Shown here piece after piece: positions 8,701 to 15,189 of a DNA stretch of 16,544 nucleotides (positions within the stretch are counted from its first letter, which is position 1; every line of letters begins with the position of its first letter). The position numbers were made by a program, and so were the translations under genes. Under the pieces are notes generated by a model. The model did no database searches, had not been told where the DNA came from, and saw nothing but the letters and a program-made list of their open reading frames with translations. This DNA is from Tannerella sp. (GTDB lineage: Bacteria > Bacteroidota > Bacteroidia > Bacteroidales > Tannerellaceae), in contig JAITPH010000067.1 of NCBI GenBank assembly GCA_031289515.1, positions 1 through 16,544 of the forward strand. Reading direction: 5' to 3'.

Positions 8701-9152
8701 CATACGTCAGACCGCAGGAAAACGGTCATCACTGCGACACGAGATGGCTGTCGCTAACGTCGGAAAAGGGTAAAGGCTTGCTGATAGTCGCCGACAACCT
8801 GATTGAATTTAACGCCTTACGCAATTCAATCGAGGATTTTGACGATGAAGAATACGCAGACTTGCCGCGTCAATGGAACAATTTCACGCCGGAGATGATA
8901 AAAAGCAGAAACGAGGAAAGCGTGAAAAACAAGATGCGTCGGCAAACGCATATAAATAACATTTCGCCGCGCGATTATGTCGAAATTTGCGTCGATTTGA
9001 AGCAGCAGGGACTTGCCGGGTATAACAGTTGGGGCGCGCGACCGGAGCCTGCCTATTCATTGCCGGCAGACCAAAACTATGAATGGGGCTTCACTCTTGC
9101 GCCTTTGAACAGCGCTTCGGAAGCCGCCGCGATGAGCCGCTTTAAATATTAA
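5787..9152 (+). CDS. Secreted GH2 beta-galactosidase (LacZ-like)
   Basis: A complete 1121-residue glycoside hydrolase family 2 enzyme expected to hydrolyse terminal beta-D-galactosides. The N-terminus M-K-K plus a hydrophobic core ending G-A-Q (about residue 21) is a Sec signal peptide, so the enzyme should be periplasmic or surface exposed. Domains in order: jelly-roll sugar-binding domain (about 60-235, with P-G-N-W-E-I-Q-G-Y-G), Ig-like domain (about 240-350), TIM barrel (about 352-650), DUF4981-type beta domain, and a Bgal_small_N domain (about 780-1105). The acid/base glutamate is E493 in W-S-L-G-N-E-A-G and the nucleophile is E559 in S-E-Y-S-H-A-M-G-N-S; both match LacZ. The length is close to that of E. 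coli LacZ plus a signal peptide. It is divergent from the ABC-F operon; no sugar regulator or SusC/D pair is seen nearby. No clear terminator follows it. GH2 relatives can act on other sugars, but the LacZ motifs favour galactose. Confidence 0.93.
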   Translation: MKKILFISCLFLVFGVEAGAQVRNDATPYWQDVQVVAVNKEKPRTEFMSFADRSAALNSSFEQSPYFKSLNGSWKFYFVDSYKDLPPNITSVEEVNSSWKDIIVPGNWEIQGYGVAIYTNHGYEFKPRDPQPPLLPEDNPAGVYRREFEIPETWDGRDVYLHIGGAKSGLYVYINGKEAGYSEDSKNPAEFLINPYLQKGKNVVTLKIYRWSTGSYLECQDFWRISGVERDVYLWSQPKISVTDFNVISTLDDTYNNGLLRLAVDVLNNSKETKKATVEYELLDNKGVVASGEEKELWISAGTEQKFSFDKTLKEVAKWSAERPNLYRLLLTVKVDGKVSEVVPYTVGFRRIEIREIDRKSANGNNYTVLLFNGQPIKFKGVNIHEHNEKTGHYVTEELMRRDFELMKQHNINAVRLCHYPQSRRFYELCDEYGIYVYDEANIESHGMYYNLKKGGTLGNNPEWLAPHLDRTANMYERNKNHPSVTVWSLGNEAGNGYNFYRTYLYIKDREKAGMNRPVNYERALWEWNTDMYVPQYPSAEWLENTGKEGSDRPVAPSEYSHAMGNSSGNLWDQWQAINKYPNLQGGFIWDWVDQGILQKDDNGRPYWAYGGDFGVDQPSDGNFLCNGLVSPDRTPHPALAEVKYTHQNVGFELIDAATGKVRITNRFYFTPLDNKYKVACRLTKDGKTEKEKVLTLNLKPGESEDVSPFDGMANTKDGEYHINFSVSTKEKDLLIPAGFEIAYDQFKLSGDNSKKAYKASGATLSTAEEGDNIIVESSKLRFVFDKKKGIAVSYKVGGVEYFDGGFGLQPNFWRGPTDNDYGNGAPEREQIWKQSSRNFNVTGAAVSMDGENAAVKVTYLLPAGNIYIIDYKIYPSGVLNVSLQFTSSSKNAAATEVSEAMRTATFSPGADGYRRNAQRLVVPRIGVRFRLPVAMNRVTYFGRGPEENYWDRKAGSLVGLYQSTADKLYFPYVRPQENGHHCDTRWLSLTSEKGKGLLIVADNLIEFNALRNSIEDFDDEEYADLPRQWNNFTPEMIKSRNEESVKNKMRRQTHINNISPRDYVEICVDLKQQGLAGYNSWGARPEPAYSLPADQNYEWGFTLAPLNSASEAAAMSRFKY

Positions 9153-9172
9153 TGTAAAAAAATTGCTATTTA

Positions 9173-9206
9173 TTTGCTGATATATCGGGAATTGTAATTA
9201 TCTTTG
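9173..9206 (+). promoter_or_regulatory. Bacteroidota-type promoter for the HU/SPOR protein gene
   Basis: TTTG at 9173-9176 and TATCTTTG at 9199-9206 match the -33 and -7 elements with a gap of 22 bp. The transcript would begin near 9213, about 50 nt before the ATG at 9264. The next 52-bp gap (10425-10476) has no obvious promoter, so this site might also serve mutA and mutB. Confidence 0.5.
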
Positions 9207-9263
9207 CACGTCAAAGCGGCATAAATCCGATTTTATTGAAGAGGATAGCCTGAATTTTATTGA

Positions 9264-10424
9264 ATGGATAGGATTATTGAACATATCGAGCGTTTATTAT
9301 TTCAGCATGATTGCGTGATAATACCTGATTTTGGGGGATTTGTCCTTCAGTCTGTCCCTGTTGTCTATACCGGAACAGACCACTCGTTCATTCCGGCGCG
9401 CAAGGAGATAGTTTTCAATCCGACGCTTACGCATAACGACGGACTGCTGATGGAATCGTACATGCAGGAGTATTCCATAGATTTCAATAAAGCGCAGCAG
9501 CTTGTCAGAAAAGACGTGTTCGGCATGAGGGAATATCTCGAAGACTATTCGGAGCTGGCGTTAGGCTCAATCGGCTGTTTTGTCAGAGAGGATAGACGGC
9601 TGATTTTCGTGCCCGACGCAGGGAGTGGAGCATTGTTCAGCACACCGTCATACGGATTGCCTGTTTTCCATTTTCTTCCGCTTTCGTCGCATAGACTTGT
9701 GATAACGAGCGGCTCTAAAACAGTTCTTGATTCTGCTGTTGCCGTAAGTTCTACCCTGAAAATCGAGCCTCGCAATAAAAATGCCGTATACAGCATACCG
9801 ATAACGCGCACATTCCTGCGTACCGTTGCCGTTGCGGCAGCCGCCGTCGTTTTGTTTTTTCTGGTGTCTCCGCCTGTCGGCGACGTGAATCGATCGTCGT
9901 ATTCGGCAAGTTTTGTGCCGCAGGAGATAATGCCCAAGAAAACTCCCGAAGAACTTGTTTCATCAGCCTTTTCGGCTTCAAATAATATCAGGGAAGCGGA
10001 GGCGGTCGTTTCGGAAAAGGCGTCTTCCGAGGTAAATAAAAAGCCCGAAGAGAACGTAAAAGCCGAAACCGCGAGCGAGCCGGAAAAGCCGAAATCAACA
10101 GAGACAGAAGCAAAAGCAGAAGCAAAAGCAGAGGTAAAGGCAAAAGCAAAGACGAATACCGTAAAAGCGACGTCGGCTACCCCTGAAGCAGGCAAGCCGT
10201 ATTACGTTGTGATAGGCAGTTTCGAAACGCGAAAGCAGGCGGAGAATTACATCAGGCGGCTGAAAAGTCCGGACGTCGCGAAGACTGCCGGTATCCTGAT
10301 AAGAGACGGACGGGTGCGGGTATACGCGCAGCAATTTCAGACAGAGAATGCAGCAACGGCGTACATGAACAATATACGCCTGAATCCATTACATAAACAA
10401 GCATGGACGTATGAATTAAAATGA
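9264..10424 (+). CDS. HU-CCDC81 and SPOR domain-containing membrane protein
   Basis: A complete 386-residue protein with a domain order seen in Bacteroidales. Residues about 1-130 match the paired bacterial CCDC81-like HU domains (I-I-E-H-I-E-R-L-L near the start, then I-P-D-F-G-G-F-V-L, then a second block with L-G-S-I-G-C-F). A single membrane segment follows at about residues 186-203 (A-V-A-A-A-A-V-V-L-F-F-L). Next is a low-complexity linker rich in E, K and A (about 225-305), with E-A-K-A-E-A-K-A-type repeats, and finally a SPOR domain (about 309-386, starting Y-Y-V-V-I-G-S-F). SPOR domains bind denuded peptidoglycan at division septa, so the C-terminus should be periplasmic and the HU-like part cytoplasmic. 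The HU fold suggests a link between DNA or filament binding and the cell wall, but its ligand is unknown. It has its own promoter at 9173-9206 and lies 52 bp before mutA with no terminator between. Confidence 0.88.
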   Translation: MDRIIEHIERLLFQHDCVIIPDFGGFVLQSVPVVYTGTDHSFIPARKEIVFNPTLTHNDGLLMESYMQEYSIDFNKAQQLVRKDVFGMREYLEDYSELALGSIGCFVREDRRLIFVPDAGSGALFSTPSYGLPVFHFLPLSSHRLVITSGSKTVLDSAVAVSSTLKIEPRNKNAVYSIPITRTFLRTVAVAAAAVVLFFLVSPPVGDVNRSSYSASFVPQEIMPKKTPEELVSSAFSASNNIREAEAVVSEKASSEVNKKPEENVKAETASEPEKPKSTETEAKAEAKAEVKAKAKTNTVKATSATPEAGKPYYVVIGSFETRKQAENYIRRLKSPDVAKTAGILIRDGRVRVYAQQFQTENAATAYMNNIRLNPLHKQAWTYELK

Positions 10425-10476
10425 AAACACAGTATAGAGTTTTTATAATAAATCAAAAAAACAAGTTTTAAAATTT

Positions 10477-12360
10477 ATGGCAGAAGCAAAAGAAAAATTA
10501 TTCTTGGAATTTCCGCCCGTGTCCGCACAGGAGTGGACTGATAAGATTACATCCGATCTTAAAGGGGCGTCATTTGAGAAGAAGTTAGTATGGAAAACAG
10601 GAGAAGGATTCAACATTAATCCTTTTTATTGCGCCGACGACATTGAGGAAATGGCTACAACGAAGTCGCTTCCCGGCGAATTTCCGTATGTACGCGGGAC
10701 AAAAATCAGCAATTCATGGCTTGTACGCCAAGATATTGAAGTAACAGACTGCAAAGCGGCAAACCTGCTGGCGAAAAAATTAGTCGCCGAAAGCGGCGTC
10801 ACATCGCTTGGCTTTCACCTGAACGGCGATTTGATTGACGTCGGCGAGATAGATGCGTTGCTCGACGGCATTTGTCCGGGCAAATATGAGTTGAATTACA
10901 AGGTATGCAACCGTAAAGCGGCAAAATTAATCGGTATAATCACCGAGAATTACAAATCAAAAGGCGTTGATTTGACGCAGTGTAAAGGTTCGGTTTCTTA
11001 CGATCCGTTCAAAAAGCCTTTGAAATACGGCATTCCGTTGAAAGACGAATGGGTAAGCGAGGCTGTTGAGGTTGTCCGGGCTGCCGAATCTTTGCCCGAA
11101 TATCGCGTTCTCGCCGTCGACGCCTACTATCTGAACGACGCCGGCTCGTATATAACGCAGGAACTGGGCTATGCACTCGGTTGGGGAGCCGATTTTATCT
11201 CCAAATTAACCGAAGCCGGATTACCGGTCGATGCAGTAGCTAAAAACATCAAATTCAATTTCGGCATATCTTCAAATTATTTTATAGAGATAGCGAAATT
11301 CCGCGCTGCACGCTGGTTGTGGGCTGAAATAGTGAAGGCATACAATCCGACATGTCAATGCTCGTGCCGCATGAATGTCCTCGCGCGTACATCGGCATGG
11401 AATCTGACGGTTTTCGACGCTTATGTGAATTTGCTTCGCACGCAGACCGAAACGATGTCGGCGGCTATTGCAGGCGTTGATTCCATCAATGTTTTGCCTT
11501 ACGACTATCCTTTTAAGCCGTCGGACGAATTTTCAGACAGAATAGCGCGAAACCAGCAGCTGTTGTTGAAAGAAGAATGTCATTTCGACAAGGTTGTCGA
11601 TCCCGGCTCCGGCTCGTATTACATAGAAGTACTGACGCAGTCGGTAGCAGAGACGGCATGGAAACTGTTCCTCGAAGTCGAGGATAAAGGCGGTTTTGCG
11701 GCAGTAGCCGGTAAAGGCGAGATACAGACTTCTGTAAACGAATCGAATAAAGCGCGCAGGAATATGGTTGCGACACGCCGGTTAAGTCTGCTCGGAACGA
11801 ATCAATTCCCCAATTTCACCGAAAAAGCGGGCGACAAGATTAAATCGGAACTTGAATATAGCTGTAGCTGTCCCTGTTGCGACGAAGAGCCTTCGGTTGC
11901 CAAACTGGATTTTTCGCGCGGCGCATCCGAGTTTGAGACATTGCGTCTGGCGACCGAGAAAAGCGGCAAAACGCCGAAAGTATTCATGCTGACTATCGGA
12001 AGCCTTGCCATGCGTCTTGCACGTTCTCAATTCTCTTCAAACTTCTTTGCCTGTGCGGGATACGAGATAATTGACAATTTGGGCTTTGAGACCGTGGAAG
12101 AAGGCGTCAAGGCAGCTCGCGGGAAGAATGCCGATATAATCGTTCTCTGTTCGAGCGACGAGGAATATGCCGCGTATGCTCCGGAGACATTCAAATTGGT
12201 AGAAGGAAAGGAACTGTTTGTCGTGGCGGGCGCGCCCGAATGTATGGACGACCTCAAGGCGGCAGGCATCGAATATTTCATCAATGTAAAGAGCAATGTG
12301 CTTGATACCTTGCGTATGTTTAGCGATAAGTTGAATATCGGACGCCAGAACGAATTATAA
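10477..12360 (+). CDS. mutA: Methylmalonyl-CoA mutase, small (non-catalytic) subunit
   Basis: A 627-residue subunit of the heterodimeric adenosylcobalamin-dependent methylmalonyl-CoA mutase, which interconverts succinyl-CoA and (R)-methylmalonyl-CoA. It has the short N-terminal helix typical of MutA (L-F-L-E-F-P-P-V), a TIM-barrel domain (about 60-430) and a C-terminal flavodoxin-like domain (about 490-620). The C-terminal domain lacks the D-x-H-x-x-G cobalamin motif: the corresponding strand reads T-I-G-S-L-A-M-R-L-A-R. This is normal for the small subunit, which supports the catalytic MutB but does not bind the cofactor. Two cysteine clusters are visible: C293-x-C-x-C297 and C463-x-C-x-C-C468, the latter in the linker between the two domains. 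The length is close to the usual ~620-640. It is 18 bp upstream of mutB. I see no cobalamin riboswitch in the short leader. Confidence 0.95.
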   Translation: MAEAKEKLFLEFPPVSAQEWTDKITSDLKGASFEKKLVWKTGEGFNINPFYCADDIEEMATTKSLPGEFPYVRGTKISNSWLVRQDIEVTDCKAANLLAKKLVAESGVTSLGFHLNGDLIDVGEIDALLDGICPGKYELNYKVCNRKAAKLIGIITENYKSKGVDLTQCKGSVSYDPFKKPLKYGIPLKDEWVSEAVEVVRAAESLPEYRVLAVDAYYLNDAGSYITQELGYALGWGADFISKLTEAGLPVDAVAKNIKFNFGISSNYFIEIAKFRAARWLWAEIVKAYNPTCQCSCRMNVLARTSAWNLTVFDAYVNLLRTQTETMSAAIAGVDSINVLPYDYPFKPSDEFSDRIARNQQLLLKEECHFDKVVDPGSGSYYIEVLTQSVAETAWKLFLEVEDKGGFAAVAGKGEIQTSVNESNKARRNMVATRRLSLLGTNQFPNFTEKAGDKIKSELEYSCSCPCCDEEPSVAKLDFSRGASEFETLRLATEKSGKTPKVFMLTIGSLAMRLARSQFSSNFFACAGYEIIDNLGFETVEEGVKAARGKNADIIVLCSSDEEYAAYAPETFKLVEGKELFVVAGAPECMDDLKAAGIEYFINVKSNVLDTLRMFSDKLNIGRQNEL

Positions 12361-12378
12361 ATCTTTTAAATACAAAAA

Positions 12379-14526
12379 ATGAAACCGGATTTTAAAAATA
12401 TAGATATTAAAAAAGCGGGTTTTGTCGCTGTTAATGCGACGGAATGGCTTGAATCCAACGGCATCGAAGCCGATTGGAGTACGCCTGAACAGATTCAGGT
12501 GAAGTCGGTATATACAAAAGAAGACCTTGAAGGAATGGAGCATCTGCATTATGCCGCAGGCATTCCGCCTTATCTTCGCGGTCCTTACAGCGGCATGTTT
12601 GCCATGCGTCCATGGACGATTCGCCAGTATGCCGGATTCTCGACGGCCGAAGAATCGAATGCGTTTTATCGCCGTAACCTTGCTTCGGGTCAGAAAGGCC
12701 TTTCGGTAGCGTTCGACCTGCCGACGCATCGCGGTTATAATGCCGACAATTCCCGCGTGGTGGGCGACGTCGGCAAGGCAGGCGTCTCGATATGCTCGCT
12801 CGAAGACATGAAAGTGCTGTTCGACGGCATTCCGCTGAGCAAGATGTCCGTCTCAATGACTATGAACGGAGCCGTTCTTCCCATTCTGGCTTTTTACATC
12901 AACGCCGGACTGGAGCAGGGCGCCAAACTCGAAGAAATGACCGGAACTATTCAGAATGATATTTTGAAAGAATTTATGGTGCGTAATACATACATATATC
13001 CGCCGGAATTTTCGATGCGTATCATAGCCGATATTTTCGAATATACTTCGCAGAATATGCCAAAGTTCAATTCGATTTCGATTTCCGGCTATCACATGCA
13101 GGAAGCGGGAGCTACGGCAGATATCGAGATGGCGTATACGCTTTCCGACGGTATGGAATATCTGCGCGCCGGTATCGACGCCGGTATCGACGTCGATGCT
13201 TTTGCGCCGCGCCTGTCGTTTTTCTGGGCTATCGGAATGAATCATTTCATGGAAATAGCAAAGATGCGCGCCGCACGCATGTTATGGGCCAAGATAGTAA
13301 AGAGTTTCGGAGCGAAGAATCCCAAGTCGCTGGCGTTGCGCACGCACTGTCAGACTTCGGGCTGGTCGCTTACGGAGCAGGATCCGTTCAACAATGTCGG
13401 CCGTACATGCGTCGAAGCGATGGCGGCGGCGTTGGGACATACACAGTCGCTTCATACGAATGCGCTGGACGAAGCTATTGCCTTGCCGACCGATTTTTCT
13501 GCACGTATTGCCCGCAACACGCAGATTTACATTCAGGAAGAGACGCAGGTTTGCAAGGAGATAGACCCGTGGGCAGGCTCGTATTATGTGGAAACGCTGA
13601 CAAACGAGCTTGTATGCAAAGGTTGGGCGCTGATACAGGAGATTGAGAGCATGGGAGGAATGGCGAAGGCTATCGAGACAGGCCTGCCCAAGATGCGTAT
13701 CGAGGAAGCAGCCGCGCGCGCTCAGGCCCGTATCGATTCGGGCGTTCAGACCATCGTCGGCGTAAATAAATATCGCCTTGAAAAGGAAGCGCCGATAGAT
13801 ATACTTGAGATTGACAATACGGCAGTGCGCGAGCAGCAGATACGGCGGCTCGGAGAGTTGAGAGCCGGACGCGACGAAGAAGCAGTGCAGCAAGCGCTGT
13901 CGGCAATCACGGAATGTGTGAAGACAAAAGAAGGCAACCTGTTGGATTTAGCCATCAAGGCAGCCGGACTTCGCGCTTCACTGGGAGAAATTTCAGATGC
14001 CTGCGAAGAAGTTGCAGGTCGTTATAAAGCAATAATAAGAACAATATCGGGAGTGTACTCATCAGAAACAAAGAACGACGGCGATTTTAAAAAAGCCTGC
14101 GAACTTGCAGACGTATTCGCCAGGAAAGAAGGGCGTCAGCCACGTATAATGATAGCTAAAATGGGTCAGGACGGTCACGACCGGGGCGCAAAAGTTGTAG
14201 CGACAGGCTATGCCGACTGCGGTTTCGACGTCGATATGGGACCCTTGTTCCAGACGCCGGAAGAGGCAGCGCGTCAGGCAATCGAGAACGACGTACACGT
14301 ACTCGGCGTATCGTCGCTTGCCGCCGGTCACAAGACTTTAGTGCCCGGCGTAATAGACGAACTCAAGCGATTGGGACGTCCGGACATAATAGTCGTAGCG
14401 GGCGGAGTAATTCCGGCGCAGGATTATGATTTCTTGTACAAGGCAGGCGTAGCCGCGATATACGGACCCGGAACATCCGTATCCAAAGCGGCATGCCAGA
14501 TACTCGAAATACTTTTACAAGATTAG
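12379..14526 (+). CDS. mutB: Methylmalonyl-CoA mutase, large catalytic subunit
   Basis: A complete 715-residue catalytic subunit. The TIM barrel contains the substrate-channel signature R-P-W-T-I-R-Q-Y-A-G-F, whose Y84 corresponds to Tyr89 of the Propionibacterium enzyme, and S-G-Y-H-M-Q-E-A-G-A-T, whose H239 corresponds to His244. The C-terminal cobalamin-binding domain has the full motif D598-G-H600-D-R-G603, where H600 is the lower axial ligand of cobalt, and later V-A-G-G-V-I-P. All key residues are present, so the enzyme should be active with MutA. In Bacteroidales this reaction feeds succinate-to-propionate fermentation when cobalamin is available. The epimerase, carboxylase and MeaB-type chaperone are not in the window. 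The gene is followed 27 bp later by a strong intrinsic terminator, so the transcript ends here. Confidence 0.97.
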   Translation: MKPDFKNIDIKKAGFVAVNATEWLESNGIEADWSTPEQIQVKSVYTKEDLEGMEHLHYAAGIPPYLRGPYSGMFAMRPWTIRQYAGFSTAEESNAFYRRNLASGQKGLSVAFDLPTHRGYNADNSRVVGDVGKAGVSICSLEDMKVLFDGIPLSKMSVSMTMNGAVLPILAFYINAGLEQGAKLEEMTGTIQNDILKEFMVRNTYIYPPEFSMRIIADIFEYTSQNMPKFNSISISGYHMQEAGATADIEMAYTLSDGMEYLRAGIDAGIDVDAFAPRLSFFWAIGMNHFMEIAKMRAARMLWAKIVKSFGAKNPKSLALRTHCQTSGWSLTEQDPFNNVGRTCVEAMAAALGHTQSLHTNALDEAIALPTDFSARIARNTQIYIQEETQVCKEIDPWAGSYYVETLTNELVCKGWALIQEIESMGGMAKAIETGLPKMRIEEAAARAQARIDSGVQTIVGVNKYRLEKEAPIDILEIDNTAVREQQIRRLGELRAGRDEEAVQQALSAITECVKTKEGNLLDLAIKAAGLRASLGEISDACEEVAGRYKAIIRTISGVYSSETKNDGDFKKACELADVFARKEGRQPRIMIAKMGQDGHDRGAKVVATGYADCGFDVDMGPLFQTPEEAARQAIENDVHVLGVSSLAAGHKTLVPGVIDELKRLGRPDIIVVAGGVIPAQDYDFLYKAGVAAIYGPGTSVSKAACQILEILLQD

Positions 14527-14553
14527 TTTTCATAATTTATAAATTTTATTGAT

Positions 14554-14595
14554 AACCTACTCCGCCAAATGAGAAATTTCGCGGGTAGGTTTTTT
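14554..14595 (+). terminator. Intrinsic terminator of the mutA-mutB transcript
   Basis: The left arm 14554-14565 (AACCTACtCCGC) pairs with 14581-14591 (GCGGGTAGGTT), giving 11 base pairs with one bulged T. The 15-base loop carries a small inner AAAT/ATTT pairing. A run of six T follows (14590-14595). It begins 27 bp after the mutB stop. Confidence 0.9.
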
Positions 14596-14620
14596 CTTGT
14601 CTGTCCCGGGCTGACATTTT

Positions 14621-14684
14621 CGTCATCGAGAGGGTGTCATGCCGGGATTTTATAAATCAAGTTTTATATGGATTGGAAATGACG
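14621..14684. repeat. CGTCAT...ATGACG inverted-repeat element, copy A
   Basis: CGTCAT at 14621-14626 and ATGACG at 14679-14684 form 6-bp terminal inverted repeats around a 64-bp AT-rich segment with no coding signal. The same ends recur in the next element. It looks like a degenerate member of the small dispersed intergenic repeats common in Bacteroidota genomes; that link is from general knowledge. Confidence 0.4.
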
Positions 14685-14686
14685 GC

Positions 14687-14750
14687 AAGAGAAAACCGTC
14701 ATGTCGACCGAAGCGTAGCGTGTTACGTGCTTGTACCTCTTGCAATGACG
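14687..14750. repeat. GTCAT-CGACCGAAGCG dispersed repeat, copy B
   Basis: The 34-bp segment 14687-14720 is repeated at 14759-14792 with three mismatches; both contain CGACCGAAGCG followed by nAGCG. Copy B also ends in ATGACG (14744-14749) matching its own CGTCAT at 14697-14702, so it is a 53-bp element with 6-bp terminal inverted repeats. Confidence 0.5.
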
Positions 14751-14758
14751 AGCTGTGT

Positions 14759-14792
14759 AAGAGAAGACCGTCATTTCGACCGAAGCGCAGCG
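14759..14792. repeat. GTCAT-CGACCGAAGCG dispersed repeat, copy C
   Basis: This is a direct repeat of 14687-14720 (31 of 34 bases identical), 72 bp downstream. It starts with CGTCATTTCGACCGAAGCG at 14769 and continues into GCAGTGGAG, as in the widespread Bacteroidota intergenic repeats. No matching ATGACG right end is found before the 41-bp array begins. Confidence 0.55.
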
Positions 14793-14822
14793 CAGTGGAG
14801 ACATCTGTTAGCAGACGCGCAG

Positions 14823-15028
14823 GTCGCCGCGACTTGCGGAATGCAAAACCAACGCGTTGGTTTTCCCGCTGCACTTTGCAGGAAGGAAACCAACGCGTTG
14901 GTTTTGTCGCTGCACTTTGCAGGAAGGAAACCAACGCGTTGGTTTTGTCGCTGCACTTTGCAGGAAGAAAACCAACGCGTTGGTTTTGTCGCTGCAACTT
15001 GCAGGAAGAAAACCAACGCGTTGGTTGG
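14823..15028. repeat. Tandem array of 41-bp units with alternating palindromes
   Basis: Five copies of a palindrome with core AACCAACGCGTTGGTT (full form AAAACCAACGCGTTGGTTTT) are centred at 14854.5, 14895.5, 14936.5, 14977.5 and 15018.5, exactly 41 bp apart. Between them lies a 21-bp segment GTCGCTGCACTTTGCAGGAAG that holds a second dyad, CTGCA-ctt-TGCAG, at 14869-14881, 14910-14922, 14951-14963 and 14992-15004. The last of these has CTGCA-act-TGCAG. A diverged half-unit at the left edge (14827-14839) has CCGCG-act-TGCGG. The array lies between convergent genes and is best read as non-coding. The conserved 'spacer' excludes a CRISPR. Reading frames through the array, including one of 194 codons at 14634-15218, are by-products of the repeat. 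Confidence 0.9.
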
Positions 15029-15040
15029 GACGCCTCTGTT

Positions 15041-15090
15041 CGGCGAAGGCTCTTGCCTTCGCCGTGTTAGAAGCAAGGCTCTTGCCTTGC
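15041..15090. repeat. Two adjacent hairpins sharing a GGC-TCTT-GCC tip
   Basis: The first is CGGCGAAGGC (15041-15050), loop TCTT, GCCTTCGCCG (15055-15064), a perfect 10-bp stem. The second is GCAAGGC (15073-15079), loop TCTT, GCCTTGC (15084-15090), a perfect 7-bp stem. They share the 14-base AAGGCTCTTGCCTT centre. Neither is followed by a T run on the + strand, so they are not simple intrinsic terminators. Confidence 0.75.
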
Positions 15091-15102
15091 ATCATATCCC
15101 GT

Positions 15103-15126
15103 CGTCATGCCGACCGGAGCGTAGTG
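15103..15126. repeat. GTCAT-CGACCGAAGCG dispersed repeat, copy D
   Basis: CGTCATGCCGACCGGAGCG followed by TAGTG matches copies B and C in the same orientation, with a few substitutions. Together the copies flank the 41-bp array on both sides. Confidence 0.5.
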
Positions 15127-15153
15127 GGGTCAAGCATAGTAGCAAAAACATTA

Positions 15154-15189
15154 AAGAGACAGTCTCCTGCATTGAAGAAACTGTCTCTT
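15154..15189 (-). terminator. Probable terminator of the Gfo/Idh/MocA gene
   Basis: AAGAGACAGT (15154-15163) and ACTGTCTCTT (15180-15189) form a perfect 10-bp stem with a 16-base loop. On the - strand the stem is followed by TTAATGTTTTTGC, including five T, about 45 bp after the oxidoreductase stop at 15234. The T run is set back about six bases from the stem, so efficiency is uncertain. Confidence 0.5.

Noticed and set aside
10090..10155. DNA-level tandem repeat in the AAAGCAGAAGC-rich stretch as a regulatory repeat
   Set aside because: It keeps the reading frame and encodes the E/K/A linker of the SPOR protein, so ordinary low-complexity coding explains it.
9545..10195. A 216-codon open frame on the - strand
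   Set aside because: It is antisense to the HU/SPOR gene; its composition (runs of F, A, S) mirrors the E/K/A-rich linker on the coding strand.
10425..10476. Cobalamin riboswitch or separate promoter before mutA
   Set aside because: The gap is only 52 bp and AT-rich, too short for a B12 riboswitch, and has no TAnnTTTG match.
14823..15028. CRISPR array
   Set aside because: The segments between the palindromes are nearly identical to each other, the period is strictly 41 bp, and no cas genes are present; unique spacers are missing.
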